Shown piece after piece: positions 52,567 through 63,970 of a stretch of 64,000 nucleotides of DNA. The notes under the pieces were generated by a model, which searched no databases, had not been told where the DNA came from, and worked only from the letters and a program-made list of their open reading frames with translations. Both the position numbers and the translations under genes were made by a program. Numbering within the stretch: the first letter of the stretch is position 1; every line of letters starts with the position of its first letter. This stretch comes from Metaphire vulgaris (lineage: Eukaryota; Annelida; Clitellata; Crassiclitellata; Megascolecidae), in the NCBI GenBank assembly GCA_018105865.1, contig CM030832.1, positions 23,101,282 through 23,165,281 on the forward strand. The letters are read 5' to 3'.

Positions 52567-53555
52567 TCGCGATTCTGAAGGCAGAGAAATTCTATTGACG
52601 ATAACTGCACGTCTGTATTATAAGTTTATATTGAACTATGTCTTGCATGTACATGCGGTTTACTTACATGATGAAGCTTGCAGGCCTATAATTATATGTG
52701 GAGTTACACCCGATGCTAACTAGTTAATTTTTATACAGATTTATAGTTGTGTTTACTGCATGCAATTAAGATTTGTATACTGATCTGTCAAAGTTGTCTG
52801 GACAGAATTAAATGGACATCAATGACATGAATGACAAAATAGGTTACACGATCACTGATCAAAGCATATTCTGAAGTAAATGAGCAAAAAATTGCAACCA
52901 AGTACAATTTTTGCAAAGGTTCGTGCTAAATAGGCAGCTACGCTTCATGTACAGGGTGGCGCAAAAACCGGACTGTATTAAATGCTTCCTAAATGTGACT
53001 AGTCCGGCTTTTTAAAAGATAATTTTACATAATTAGAGTATAGACTAATAATGTGTCTATGCTATTAATTTTTATATAAACACTGCATTATAATTTGAAG
53101 TTGTGCGTCATTAACTGAACATGTAAGGACAATAATTACACTACGTAACAAAAAATATTTTTGTTTGTTCCTGGGTTCATAGCTTGTTTTCCTAGTCCCT
53201 TATGCCTAAACTAACTAGAAAACAGTTGCTGTTCCAAACTAAATTTGCTTTTGGGGCCAGGGAAATGATATTTTGAAATTCGTGTATTATAGAAAACATT
53301 CTCGGTTCACATTCAAAGCTGAGCAGACATACTTAATATTTTGGAACACTGCAAGCTGTCCATAAGTTTTTAGATCTGAACAGAATTTTCTATAACCCTC
53401 TGGAATCTTCTAGAACCTTGTTGCACTTTCTGGGAGCTTTCAGTTGCATCCATAGACTTTTAAGAGTGCAGATTCCTTAAGCCAACGTACTAGCGTATCT
53501 TGTTGCTGAATAAGCGAATAGTGACCAGAAAATTTTGATTTAGATGGCATCAAGC
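52567..53555. other. Gene-free stretch after the receptor gene
   Basis: AT-rich; likely holds 3' UTR/polyadenylation sequence but no clear AATAAA close to either stop. A short foldback (AAAAACCGGACT ... AGTCCGGCTTTTT) lies at 52963-53014. CAACA/ACATGTAAGG words and TTCTAGAACC repeats (about 53390-53420) have no clear meaning. Confidence 0.45.
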
Positions 53556-53557
53556 GG

Positions 53558-54925
53558 TTGCTTGCAGCCAGCAATGCATTCTGCTACGTTTGCATCGCAC
53601 CGGTACCCTATGGTTCTGAGCTCTCCATTCCCAGCCATACAGGGAGAGATCAACTGTCTTCAGGGGAGCACGTCAAGGCAGACAGAGAGGAAGATATTGC
53701 AGATCCAGAATACCATTGCACAGATGCAGCTTTGATGAGAAAGCCGTACTTTCCCAATCAGAAAGATCTTAACGACCTGATCAGAGACCTTGGTCTCACC
53801 AAGTGCAATGCTGAGCTTCTGACATCTAGACTCAAGGAGTGGAACTTGTTGGATGAAAGCGTGCAGGTGACAGAACATAGAAAGCGTCACGAACGTTTTC
53901 CAAAATTCTTCAGTCAGCTAGATGGGCTGTGCTTCTGCAGCAATGTCACTGGTCTTTTCGAGGCCATAGCAATCACCTTTAACCTGAGTGATGGTGCCAA
54001 TTCATAGAGAGTTCATCCAAGAACCTCAAAGCCATGCTACTTCATAGTGGTAACAAGTACTTGTCTCTCCCCGTGGCTCACTTTGTGCATCTACACCTCA
54101 GAGAGGACTACACCAGTGTCAAGATGTTGCTGAGTGCCTTGAAGTATGACAACTATGGTTGTTAAGTCACTGGAGACTTCAATATGGTCAAAATGGTAAC
54201 ATTCCTGATGGGCCTGCAAGGCGGTTTCACAAAATTTCTTTGGTTTTCTTTGCCTCTATAACAACCGGGACACTGAGGTCTGAGGTCCACTATTGTAGAA
54301 GGGATTGGCCACAGCTGACCGAGTTAGCCACAGGTAAGAACAGCATCAAGTGGAGCCGCTGATAGACCGTCGAAAGATGCTCAAACATCAAGTTAGGTAT
54401 CATCAAGTCATTTGTCAAGACAAGGAATCCGCAGTTTTCAAATACCTCCTAGATCTTTTTCCACAGCTTTCGGAGGCAAAAGTCGAAGCTGGCATCTTCG
54501 TCGGACCACAGATAAAGAAGATCACATAGCGCGACGTATTCGCCAAGAAGCTGAATAGCACGGAGAAAGGGTCTTGAAACAGTTTCGTTGCAGTATTGTA
54601 TGGCTTTCTTGGCAACCACAAGGCTGAAAACTATGAGAGACTGAACCAGTCTCTCATAAAGAACCATGCCAAAATTAGATGCAAAATGTCCCTGAAAGTA
54701 CATACTCTTCATGCCAACCTTGACAAATTCAAGTAAAGCTTCGTAGCCTACCCAGAGAAGCAACATGAACGCTTTCATCATGGGTATGGAGGACTTTGAA
54801 TGTCGTTACCAGGGACGGTATAACAAACACGTGAAGGGGACTATGTTTGAAGTCTTAATTGAGAAAGCCATTGACAGTACATCCACAAATCTCGAAAAGC
54901 AACTCATTTCTGAATGCTTTTAAGT
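53558..54925 (+). pseudogene. Decayed copy of an uncharacterised invertebrate repeat-protein family
   Basis: Fragments recognised in order: DPEYHCTDAALMRKPYFPNQ, LNDLIRDLGLTKCNAELLTS, RLKEWNLLDESV, FCSNVTGLFEAI (53680-54003). Then, in another frame, KYLSLPVAHFVHLHLREDYT (about 54055-54117), TGDFNMVKMVTFLMGLQGGF, AGIFVGPQIKKIT, FLGNHKAENYERLNQSLI, KMSLKVHTLHANLDKFK and HERFHHGYGG to about 54900. This is the domain order of a multicopy protein found in many invertebrate genomes without a named function. At least four stops/frameshifts. A second scrap of the family is at 113-262. Confidence 0.7.
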
Positions 54926-55346
54926 AATTTTGACTGTTGTTGCTTATTTGCAATTAGTACAGTACATAATGTTCCTTCTCGAGAAGAAAAAAATGCACCT
55001 TTTTCCATTGTATAAATAAACAAATTTTGTAAGCTGTGCTCATGAAAGTAAATATAATGATGAATATAGCCATGTTTGCAGATCCTTTATACATAGGCAA
55101 CTGAAATATAACACTTAGAAGCCAGGAACAAAAATTGTGTTACATAGTGTAATCAACGTAACCAAAAATCAGCTATAACTTTTGCAATACGCTCATGCGC
55201 AAATTTATTTAAGATCGTATTTCAGTGAGACATTTGATGGATGGCTGTTAATAAATCGAAAATAAGGGTTTTGAAGGTCCCATGGTAAGAATCAGATCTC
55301 CGGTAGTTGCCCGTAGACGTGCGGCTATGACGCCGTAGATTCCAGT
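54926..55346. other. Gene-free stretch
   Basis: AT-rich; AATAAACAAATTTTG near 55012-55026 could be a fossil polyadenylation region of the pseudogene. Nothing else seen. Confidence 0.4.
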
Positions 55347-55536
55347 CTGTGGCGGCCTCTAGGATTTGGCGTGTGAAGAGGGGGCGTTGGGGTGGTAACT
55401 TCTAATCATGGGGGGCCAACCATTTGTTCTTCAATGTATGTAGCGTTAAGTATAGGGTGCCAACAGGAGGCACTGGGGTGGCCAGGCACTCAATAAGGAG
55501 CACGGGCTCCCTGGCCTCCCGGTGGAGCCGCTACTG
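55347..55536. mobile_element. hAT-type MITE (190 bp), inverted relative to 32.8-kb copy
   Basis: Starts CTGTGGCGGCCTCTAGGATT and ends GGTGGAGCCGCTACTG. Flanking ATTCCAGT and ATTTCAGT match at 7 of 8. Same length and sequence blocks (ATGGGGGGCCAACCATTTGT) as 32811-33000 on the opposite strand. Confidence 0.8.
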
Positions 55537-55584
55537 ATTTCAGTAGCTGGTAACAAAAACGAGAAATGCAAATTCTCCACAATA

Positions 55585-55624
55585 GTATTATAGTGCACTG
55601 CCAGCGAAGCGAGCATCTTTCTAG
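55585..55624 (+). mobile_element. Helitron 3' end
   Basis: GTGCACTGCCAGCGAAGCGAGCATC... followed by TTTCTAG and a T is the 3' terminus of the Helitron family, here in plus orientation. The 5' end was not found. Confidence 0.65.
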
Positions 55625-55682
55625 TTTTTATTTCCAATTCTTTGGGAAACCCTGGTTTTCTGATTTTATATAATTATACCAA

Positions 55683-55990
55683 TTAAAAATGTGAAGACAT
55701 ATATTTCAGATAATGATGCAACATATATTCTATTATGTAATATATTGAGTGTAAATAAATAGCAATTATGACATTTATTGTGCTAGACATATGAAGCATT
55801 TTAATGTAAACAGTGCGTTTGACTTCTGTTAGTACATAATATTTGAGGTTTGGGTTTATATTTGAAAACGGTGTTCTCATGTCTTAAACTTTAGCGGATT
55901 TCCTGACGCTGTTCTGTGGAACTCTTGGGTTTTCTCGCACTGGGGGCTCCACGGAGGCCCCGGGGGCCCACGTGCCCTCTATTGAATGCC
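55683..55990. repeat. Dispersed repeat related to 57981-58343, fused to a MITE piece
   Basis: GAAGCATTTTAATGTAAACAG, TTTGACTTCTGTTAGTA, TTTATATTTGAAAAC and GGAACTCTTGGGTTTTC match the element at 58.0-58.34 kb. From 55937 the sequence switches to CACTGGGGGCTCCACGGAGG...TATTGAATGCCTGCCC, a fragment of the 190-bp MITE family. Confidence 0.65.
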
Positions 55991-56249
55991 TGCCCTTAGT
56001 AGCCCCAAACTTTAGTTTTTACACATATCGACAACTTTTACCATTAAACCTAGGCTTAAGTGGATAATGGTGAAAAATGGTGGAAAACTTGCTTCAACTT
56101 TCGCCTGTCCTTATTCTATATTTTAGAGGATGGGGCATGGACTATTACACAGACCTGGACAATCAACTGAGACTAGCAGAATGTGACAGTTATACATCAG
56201 GGGTCTATGTGTAGAAGGCTGTGCATCTGTTTACTACGAGAAAACAGTG

Positions 56250-56810
56250 ATGCAGACTAGCACTATATATCAACCAAATAATGTCCAATTTTTAAAATAT
56301 TTGATATATTTTGTTCCAATTACATTCCACTACAACTTTGCCATTCACCAAAGCTAGGTTACAATTAAAAATGTTAGCTGCACAGCTTGAAATTCTTGAA
56401 ATTGAAATATATTTTTTGGAGGGAGGAGGTTCTATTTCAGTCCAAATTGTGGATCATCGTCCCAATTTGTTTATAATTTTTCTCTAATGGCTAGAAAGAG
56501 GAATAAAAATGCAAGACAATGGTGTATACCTCATCTTTTTAGCTTTGCTATAGCCTGTGATATAGCAAATAATAAAGAAATACAAGCATTGTTCTACACT
56601 GATAGAAACGACAATTTACCGGAAAGCGGGTGCTCGAGGGTAGGAAGAATATATCTCGACCAAATATTGTCAAATTTTCATAATTTTTGATTTATTTTGT
56701 TCCAAATACATCCCTACAACTTTGCCGCTCACCAAAGTTAGTTTGCCGCTCAAAAATGTTAGCTGCAGAAGTTGGAATTTAAAAATATATTTTTGGTGCG
56801 GTTTTTGTTA
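56250..56810. repeat. Blocks shared with the 11-14.7 kb tandem units
   Basis: TTTATTTTGTTCCAAATACATCC, CTACAACTTTGCCGCTCACC and AAAGAGGAATAAAAATGCAAG correspond to 11.63-11.90 and 13.53-13.78 kb. Two partial copies are arranged one after the other (about 56280 and 56640). Confidence 0.65.
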
Positions 56811-56829
56811 CGCAATGCACTAAACCGTT

Positions 56830-57075
56830 TCTGTGGTGTTGAACCCTTGGCTGATGGCTATAGAAATGGAGATCAACGCCGCTCTATAATTCCGTGAGAC
56901 TCTGAGGGATTTTGAATTTACTCTTTGACCACTTCAATCAGGATCATCTGACTAAAGACGCTTGCATGAATTGGCGTTTGTGTCTTTAAGAGTCTCGTTG
57001 ATTATCCAACCATCCGCTTGTTTACGATCTTCTCCAACACCTTCGAAAGAAAGGTTTCCCATGTTGGCTATCTTT
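56830..57075 (-). mobile_element. Possible LINE RT scrap
   Basis: Minus-strand reading near 57050 gives KVLEKIVNKRMVG, like the LEKIV.KR start of RT domain 1 in CR1/Jockey-type LINEs. The rest is too decayed to follow. Low confidence. Confidence 0.35.
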
Positions 57076-57980
57076 GAAGATTGTAAGCCTCGCCAAGTGA
57101 TTTAACAATATCATTTGCAATTATTTTCAAGAGCCTTATAAAGTATGTTATTAAAACGAACTCTTCTGTTAATTGTATTTATCTCGATTTATTTTGATTT
57201 TCCATCCTAAATGAGGCATGAAATTGATCTGGTAATTTCGACTTGGATCCAGGGCATCATCTCTTACCCCGATAATGGCAGTAGGCCTATATTAGACCTA
57301 TGTTATATAATGATTAAAATCGTCTCGTATGCACAACGGTAACCATGATAGCAATAATGATTCTATATCTATCACAATGTCACATGTATAACGAATACAC
57401 TTATGGAATACATTTTAATTTTAAAATATTCATTTGAGATTTACTTTACTAAAATTGACTGAAATGAAGTACATCCTTTAGGCTTATATAATTTTTGGAT
57501 TAAGTCTTGAAATCAAATTTATGACAATTCTTCATCGTTATCAGAACGAAGTTCTCTTTCAGTGCTTGATGCGTTCAAGCTCTTTCAGTGCTTGATGCGT
57601 TCAATGTTCTATTTCGACCAAGCATCTGCAAGATAATGACGACATTCTAATAACAAATTCAAAATATACTGACTGCTAAACTTGTGACAATTCAAGAATC
57701 ATATTTTTAACAATGTGACGACTATATGTATCATCAATGGTTTAGCAGATGATTTGCACATTTTAACATACCTTTTCTCTAATAGTCCAATATCCGCAAT
57801 TCTACATAACGGGATAATCGAGTTGAACTTTTTCTTTTCCATTTTTGCATTCCTTCTAACTGAATGCAATTGCCGACTTATTATTTGAACGTCTTGATAT
57901 TGGTTTACTAAACCTACCAAGGATAACAACTTCTGAATAAGACTCCCATTTTTAATTGACCATTATCTAATTTTCTAGAA
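57076..57980. other. AT-rich stretch, one unconvincing minus-strand exon
   Basis: CTCTTTCAGTGCTTGATGCG is repeated in tandem at 57555-57604. On the minus strand, TTATTCAG/AAGTTG (about 57932) and AAAG/GTATGT (about 57761) bracket a lysine-rich open frame. Its phase does not join the cysteine-rich gene's exons, so I do not call it. Confidence 0.35.
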
Positions 57981-58343
57981 CAGTATTTTCAAAAAATTTT
58001 AAAAATTTTTAAGGAATCCTGCTCACACATAATTATAATAATTAAAATTTTTAGGTACATGTTCCATTCAATTTCTCGCTATATATTGTCTATGTAGAAT
58101 AGTGAGTATGGATAAATAGCAATAATAAAAGTTATTGCAAGACTGTTAGACCTCTGAAGCATTTTAATGTAAACAGTGCTTTTGACTTTTGTTAGTAAAT
58201 AATTTCTAAGGTTTGGTTTTATATTTGAAGACTGAGTTCTCATGTCCTAAACCTTTTCGTGGAATTCCTGAAGCTGTTCCGCGGAACTCTTGAGTTCCGC
58301 AGGACTCTTGGGTTCCGAGGAATCCATTTAGGGAAACACTGTC
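57981..58343. mobile_element. hAT-like element, aged
   Basis: The right end GGGAAACACTG with AAATGGATTCCTCGG-type complement is a known hAT-like terminus (CAGTGTTTCCC on the minus strand). The left end CAGTATTTTCAAAAA is a weak match. A related copy lies at 55683-55940. Confidence 0.5.
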
Positions 58344-58426
58344 CTAGTGCAAAAGCGTTATGTGCGTAAAGTTAATCTAAAATTATAAGAATCCGCATGA
58401 AGGATCTTAAATTTCTCCATGTTAAC

Positions 58427-58658
58427 CAGAGATGCCATTGGTTGAGTTAACCCATGGGTTGGGTTGGATTGGATTGGTTTGAGTTAGTCTTTCCCATATT
58501 TATGGTGGGTTGGGTCGGTTCAGAAAATAAGTCACTATTTAAAGAATAGCACTGTATTTCGGTGGGTTGGGTCAAGTAACCCTATTGCCGGCATGGGTTC
58601 GGTTGGGTTGAAGATTTGATGGAGTTGGTTCTAAAAATGGACCCATGGCCATCTCTTA
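58427..58658. mobile_element. Short TGGGT-rich hAT family copy
   Basis: Begins CAGAGATGCCATTGGTTGAG and ends GACCCATGGCCATCTCT, close to the termini of 21417-22398, with GGGTTGGGTTGGATT arms. No convincing TSD. Confidence 0.65.
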
Positions 58659-59200
58659 TGTAGATATATCTGATAGAGCATAGATAAATAATTATTACAA
58701 GATGTCTGCAAAAGGATAATCCTGGCGAGCAATAGAGCATCATTCGTCCAAAGAAATGTTGACCCCTCGCATAAGAAATGAAACAAGAAAGATTTCGAGA
58801 TTGAGTGAGTGATGAGAAAATAATGAAATTTTAGAAATCAACTGTTCATATGTCAATTAATTTGCTCACAAAGATTATTGGACAACAAATATAAAAATCC
58901 TATAAATTTGATAATACACTGACAGGCGTTTTGTCGTTATACTCCATACTTCTTAAGAGACCTCAAGATTTAAGCCCTAAAATTCAAATGATCAGAGGTC
59001 TACCGCAAAGATATGGTGCTAGGACAAAATGTCCGAGGACAAAATTTTAACGGGCAGAATGTCATGGGGACAAAATGTCAGCGGAAAAAATGTAACCCTA
59101 ACTCTAACCCTAACCCGAAACCGTGAATTTTGCTCGGCAAATCAAAATTTACGACAAATCTAAAAATTCCGATTTTGACATTTCTTTAAAATTCTCACAA
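58659..59200. other. Gene-free stretch with GGACAAAATGTC repeats
   Basis: At 59015-59095, GGACAAAATGTC-like words repeat four times and run into CCCTAACTCTAACCCTAACCC, a short telomere-like patch. No exon found. Confidence 0.5.
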
Positions 59201-59351
59201 ATTTAATTGTAACGATTTGCGTATGTCAGAAGAACATTATGACATTTTAGCAGAAAAACATCATTCGAAAGAAATGTGTCCACAGAGTTCGCTAAGTTAT
59301 AAGGACGGAGAACTGTAATGAAATACTGTACTGTATATTGGATTATTTTAC

Positions 59352-59444
59352 CTGGGTGCCTCTTGCAGAAACTCGAACGACCTTCTGAAAAAATAAAACA
59401 TGTCCATCCAATTGGACAATCGTCATCAGATTTGCACCGCTCTA
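59352..59444 (-). CDS. Cysteine-rich secreted protein, exon 2
   Basis: Minus-strand 93-bp exon: acceptor GGATATTTTAG, donor GTAAAA, phase 1 on both sides. It encodes ERCKSDDDCPIGWTCFIFSE then GRSSFCKRHP. The C-x5-C-x5-C spacing followed by a fourth Cys, with DDDCPIGWTC, resembles small extracellular modules of the EB/Dickkopf-type pattern; family not established. With exon 1 the product is secreted. Further exons are expected since a fourth Cys alone leaves an incomplete module and no stop is reached. Confidence 0.6.
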
Positions 59445-60699
59445 CTAAAATATCCAAAAGCAATGCATATATATATATATATCGATCGTCACAACATGTT
59501 TAAGAAACAAGAGGACAGATCTGAATGATTGCCATCATGGCTCCAAAGGTCTTAATAAGAGTCCTACGCTAAGTAATTTAGAATTCAAATTTGAAATTTA
59601 AAATGGTAATTACACTCTCAAAAGAGTCTGGATTCAAACAAAGTTCGGAGACTTTACATTTTAACCTGAATTGCCGCTGTCATTAGAATGAATGAATGCA
59701 TGAATGAAGTTTAAGACATTTTAATGAATTTCAAAGCAACATCGATTTTTTAAAATTAAGACATTCTGTGGATAAAAGTGACATTGATATATGTATATAT
59801 CATGCTAAAATCAATGCATTTCGCATATATTGGATGCTGATGATCTAGGCAGAATATAATAGTAATTAGCACCAGAATCTAGTAGGGAAGAATTCGGTTT
59901 TATATGCATTGAGTAGGATCGCAATACCAGTACCAGGAATATAGTCCAGTGGCGTAGCCGGGATTCCGAAATATAGAGGGCGAAATATGTAGAATTTCGA
60001 GTTAAAAGGTTCGTCAAGGAGTTATCTCCAAATTCAAGTATTCCTATCGATCATGCTACCTACCCTCCTGGAAATTTCTCAATCCCACTGCCGGGGTCCC
60101 TGCCAGAATAGAGGGCCGATACCCCACGTGGCAACACCAATGATATAGTCGAATGGTTAAATTAATTGTCTGGAACTGATCCTCGTTTTATTCTCCCAGT
60201 TTTCAGCCACTATTGAACTTAAGGGCAGAGATGGCTATGAGTTGGGTTAACCAATGGGTTGGGTTGATGCGAAATACATTGATTTTAAGACGATATCGTT
60301 TTTAAATCAGTGTATTTTGCAGTGTAATGACGTCATCAACTTCCGAGTCCATTTCTCAGTGTGACTATCAAATTTGATAGTTGTATCACTGTGCAAACTT
60401 CAGTTGCAACAGTTAAGAGAGGCTATGGTGTTGAAAACTCAATGGACCCAAGTTCACGGACCCTAGCATGGCAGACGTCAGTCCTTACTTTAAGAGGTCT
60501 ATGATTGAAAGACAGCAAAATTTCTCAAACTGTGCTGCGATGACTAATTAATTATTTTGCATGCGATCAGTTCCTAACTGAAACGCCGACTCCGGTTTTA
60601 GAGCGTTATCAAATCAGTTTTTGTCAAATATAATTTTGACTTCTGTTATTTATTAAATTGATGATTCTAAATAAACGTTCGCCAGCGTTTGAAACTCAC
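59445..60699 (-). other. Intron of the cysteine-rich gene
   Basis: 1.26 kb between the two exons. Holds a short AT run (59467-59482), the hAT MITE at 59947-60142 and, near 60232, CAGAGATGGCTATGAGTTGG, a one-ended fragment of the TGGGT-rich hAT family. Confidence 0.55.
59947..60142. mobile_element. hAT-type MITE (196 bp) with perfect TSD
   Basis: Begins CAGTGGCGTAGCCGGGATTC and ends GTGGCAACACCAATG. TSD ATATAGTC at 59939-59946 and 60143-60150. Inverted ends match at about two thirds of positions. Confidence 0.8.
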
Positions 60700-60778
60700 T
60701 TGTCATCGCAATTATCGGAGACAAAAGAATGGCCACAATGAGAACCATCGGCCAAAGACGTTTGAGTCCGTTCACCAT
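60700..60778 (-). CDS. Cysteine-rich secreted protein, exon 1: signal peptide
   Basis: Minus-strand ATG (60776-60778) opens MVNGLKRLWPMVLIVAILLS then PIIAMT, a clear signal peptide (basic start, long hydrophobic core). The donor GTGAGT lies directly after a phase-1 base, matching exon 2 (59352-59444), where the split codon becomes Ile. The in-phase join of a signal exon to a Cys-rich exon with good splice sites is the evidence for this gene. Confidence 0.65.
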
Positions 60779-61030
60779 TGTGGATCGCTGTTAATATCGA
60801 CCAACGGACGATGAGAGAGATGTTCTGAGTCTCAAGCCCTCTACGTCGACAGTCAATGAATCCACGAAACTCCGAAATCGTCCTGTATAAGATGAATTTG
60901 TGCAGCTTGCAATTATTAGGTTTTGCATATCATTTGACACGTGCGAAATTAATTTGCATAGATTTAAATGTTATTTCCACCAGACTAAGACGCAACTGGA
61001 TGGAGACATAATTATACGCAGAAACACCAA
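60779..61030 (-). other. 5' flank of cysteine-rich gene
   Basis: Likely promoter/5' UTR; AT-rich. No TATA box that I would defend. Confidence 0.3.
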
Positions 61031-61482
61031 TATGCATCAGCGATGAAATCATTTTTAATGTGCATTATTAAGTATAATCAGTAGGGAACTCCACAGCTGA
61101 TTAAAAGTGCAAACGATTCTATTTCTTTTGAACAACGCCATCAATAGCGCCATCGATTGATCGTTGGATTGGACTTACGTCAAGCAGTCATGTTCAGCTT
61201 CTCGTTCCATCTCCAGTCAAGACTTCCAAGTTCTCTACTATCTTCACTTGTCCATTCAATTTTATGTAATTCATTGCCAGGGAAAGTTAACAAAGTTTAT
61301 CCATTAACAATGCAATTATTTTTAACATATAGTTCAAGTGAGAAGAATTTGTGCAACTCGCACTTATTGGGTTTTGTACAGCATTCGACGCGTATGAAAT
61401 TAATTTGCATTATATTTAAATGATGTTATTTACACTGTAAAGACAGCGATGAATTTCTTCACACTAAGACGCAATGGGAGAC

Positions 61483-61484
<2 letters not shown>

Positions 61485-61545
<61 letters not shown>
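61485..61545. repeat. (TA)n microsatellite
   Basis: Long TA run. A second one lies at 61740-61793. Tyr/Ile repeat frames are artefacts. Confidence 0.95.
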
Positions 61546-61551
<6 letters not shown>

Positions 61552-61567
61552 ATATGCCAATAATGTC

Positions 61568-61737
61568 ATCATGGAAGACCAAGAACAGCCTGGCTAGATA
61601 ACATAAAAACATGGACTGGACTCTCGTTTCAAAACATGATTCGGAAAACAGAAGAACGACAGACATGGAGAAATGTGATACATAGTGTAGCCCAACCTCG
61701 TCTCGAGGATGGCTAAAGAACAGAACAGAACAGAATA

Positions 61738-61739
<2 letters not shown>
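61568..61739 (+). mobile_element. LINE 3' end fragment
   Basis: Translates to HHGRPRTAWLDNIKTWTGLS then MIRKTEERQTWRNVIHSVAQ and a stop after EDG: the GRPR..W.D.I C-terminus of a LINE ORF2. Followed by an AGAAC-repeat tail. It sits between the two TA runs, inside the tandem duplication region. Confidence 0.75.

Positions 61740-61793
<54 letters not shown>
61740..61793. repeat. (TA)n microsatellite
   Basis: Second TA run, directly after the LINE tail. Confidence 0.95.
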
Positions 61794-61796
<3 letters not shown>

Positions 61797-62221
61797 GGTA
61801 TACAGAAACACCATTATTTAGCTGCATCAGCAATTCAATCATTTGTCATTTGAAATGTGTATTATTAAATATAATCAGCAGGAAACATCACAGTTGATTA
61901 AACTCCGATCGCCATCCTATCATACGATTCTATTTGTTTTGAACAACATCAATAATGCCATCGATTGATTGTTGCTCTGGACTTACGTCAAGCAGTCATG
62001 TTCAGCTTCTCGCTCCATCTCCAGTCAAGGCTTCCAAGTTCTCTAATACCTTCAATTGTCAATCCGAATCTATGTAATTCATTGCCAGGGAAAGTTAATA
62101 AACGTTAACTCTGCTGTTTCATCCATTTACAATGCAACGACCCAATTGTTTAACATATAATTCAAGTGACTTTGTTAAGCTGCGTTTGACTTTTGTCGTC
62201 TGCTGCGACGATATATTAATT

Positions 62222-62222
62222 C

Positions 62223-62264
<42 letters not shown>
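62222..62264. repeat. (TAA)n microsatellite at Helitron 5' boundary
   Basis: TAA run immediately upstream of the TCTATAATATTAAG Helitron terminus. Confidence 0.9.
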
Positions 62265-62265
<1 letters not shown>

Positions 62266-62666
62266 CTATAATATTAAGATCCTTATTCTGTATGTCTGTT
62301 ACCTTCAAGCGTTCTCATTGGTTGACAAAGAAGCGTTTGACGAAGCGTACGTTTAGCACGGTTTAGTTGAGTCATTGCAGCGTCAGAGGGGTGGGCGTGC
62401 GACGACGTTGCTATTGGTAACAATTATTCTTAGCTTGAGGAAGCAGCGTCAGAGGGGTGGGCGTGCGACGACGTTGCTATTGGTAGCAATTGTTCGTAGC
62501 TTGAGGAAGTTGCGCAATTTTAACGTACATTTTAACGTACACAAAAAATACGTGTACAGCGTCACAAATGGTCACAGTTGCGTGATTTTAACGTACATAG
62601 GCCTAATTATTACGTGGCGCAGAGCTTGGCACGAACGTTGCGCAATCGAATTGAGTATAAATAGTA

Positions 62667-63462
62667 ATGGCGAGTCGTGGTGGAAATTCAGCAAGAGCAT
62701 TGGCAGCCAGAAGAAAACGAGAAGCTGAAACCGAACAACAGTGCCAAAGGAGACTCGCAGCTGATCGAGAAAGACATGCAGCCAATCGCGCTGAAGAAAA
62801 TGTCGAATATCGATCGCAACGGTTGAATGTGATGCTAGAAAGAGTGACCAGACAGAGAGCGAGAGAAACACCGCAACAAAGGGAAGCTCGATTGGAATCC
62901 GATCGATTGAGGCATCAACGACTTGCGCTGAATCGTCGTAATCTGTTTCGAGCAGCGGTAAGTGGCACAGCAAACGCGACCATTACAGCTGAACCCCATA
63001 ATTTGGGCCCAATGACAGTGGCTTGCGTATATCGCAGATTTTGCACTGGATTACATTTCGAATGGGAAAAAGAAGTTTTGAATTTACTGCACTGCTGCTG
63101 TCGAGATGGAAAAATTCTCGCACCACCGATGTCACCTTACCCCGAGGCATTTAAAACGTTACTGACATGCAACAGTCGAGACTCGAACAATTTCCGAGAA
63201 CATACTCGGCAGTACAATAACGCCAATGCATTCGCCAGTTTCGGCGCAAAATCGGTTCCCATTCCAGGCACAGGGCCTTACTGTTTCAAAATCAGTGGCG
63301 AAGTGTATCATTTAGCGACTTCTGCTTGGTTACAGACCCCGATCAACCAGGCGTAGCGGCACCAACACCAACGTACGGCCAATTATTCGTGTACGACCCA
63401 GAGGCAGCGTTGAATTATCGAATGAGTAGGCGAGAAATCGCCGAGTGCGACAGAAGAATCTA

Positions 63463-63463
<1 letters not shown>
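62667..63463 (+). pseudogene. Helitron Rep/helicase protein, N-terminal part
   Basis: First 230 codons are open (62667-63356): an Arg/Glu/Gln-rich start with ET..QR..RLA.DR.RHA.NR repeats (residues 10-90), then AEPHNLGPMTVACVYRRFCT, CCRDGKILAPPMSPYPEAFK and NFREHTRQYNNANAFASFGA, the Helitron_like_N domain. A one-base frame change near 63335 hides the continuation TPTYGQLFVYDPEAALNYRM, which runs in the other frame to 63463, where the copy is cut by another Helitron end. Rep HUH motifs and helicase are absent. Confidence 0.75.

Positions 63464-63970
<507 letters not shown>

Larger units (their letters stand above)
61030..62165. repeat. Tandem duplication, unit about 780 bp
   Basis: The block GTTTGGACTTACGTCAAGC... 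(GGACTTACGTCAAGCAGTCA, TGTTCAGCTTCTCG, CCATCTCCAGTCAAG, ATTCATTGCCAGGGAAAGTT) occurs at 61125-61320 and again at 61915-62130. A (TA)n run follows the first copy and another precedes the second. A LINE scrap and (TA)n arrays fill the centre. Confidence 0.75.

Noticed and set aside
57761..57932. Minus-strand exon between TTATTCAG and GTATGT
   Set aside because: Its open frame is not in phase with the cysteine-rich gene's phase-1 exons and it shows no recognisable module.
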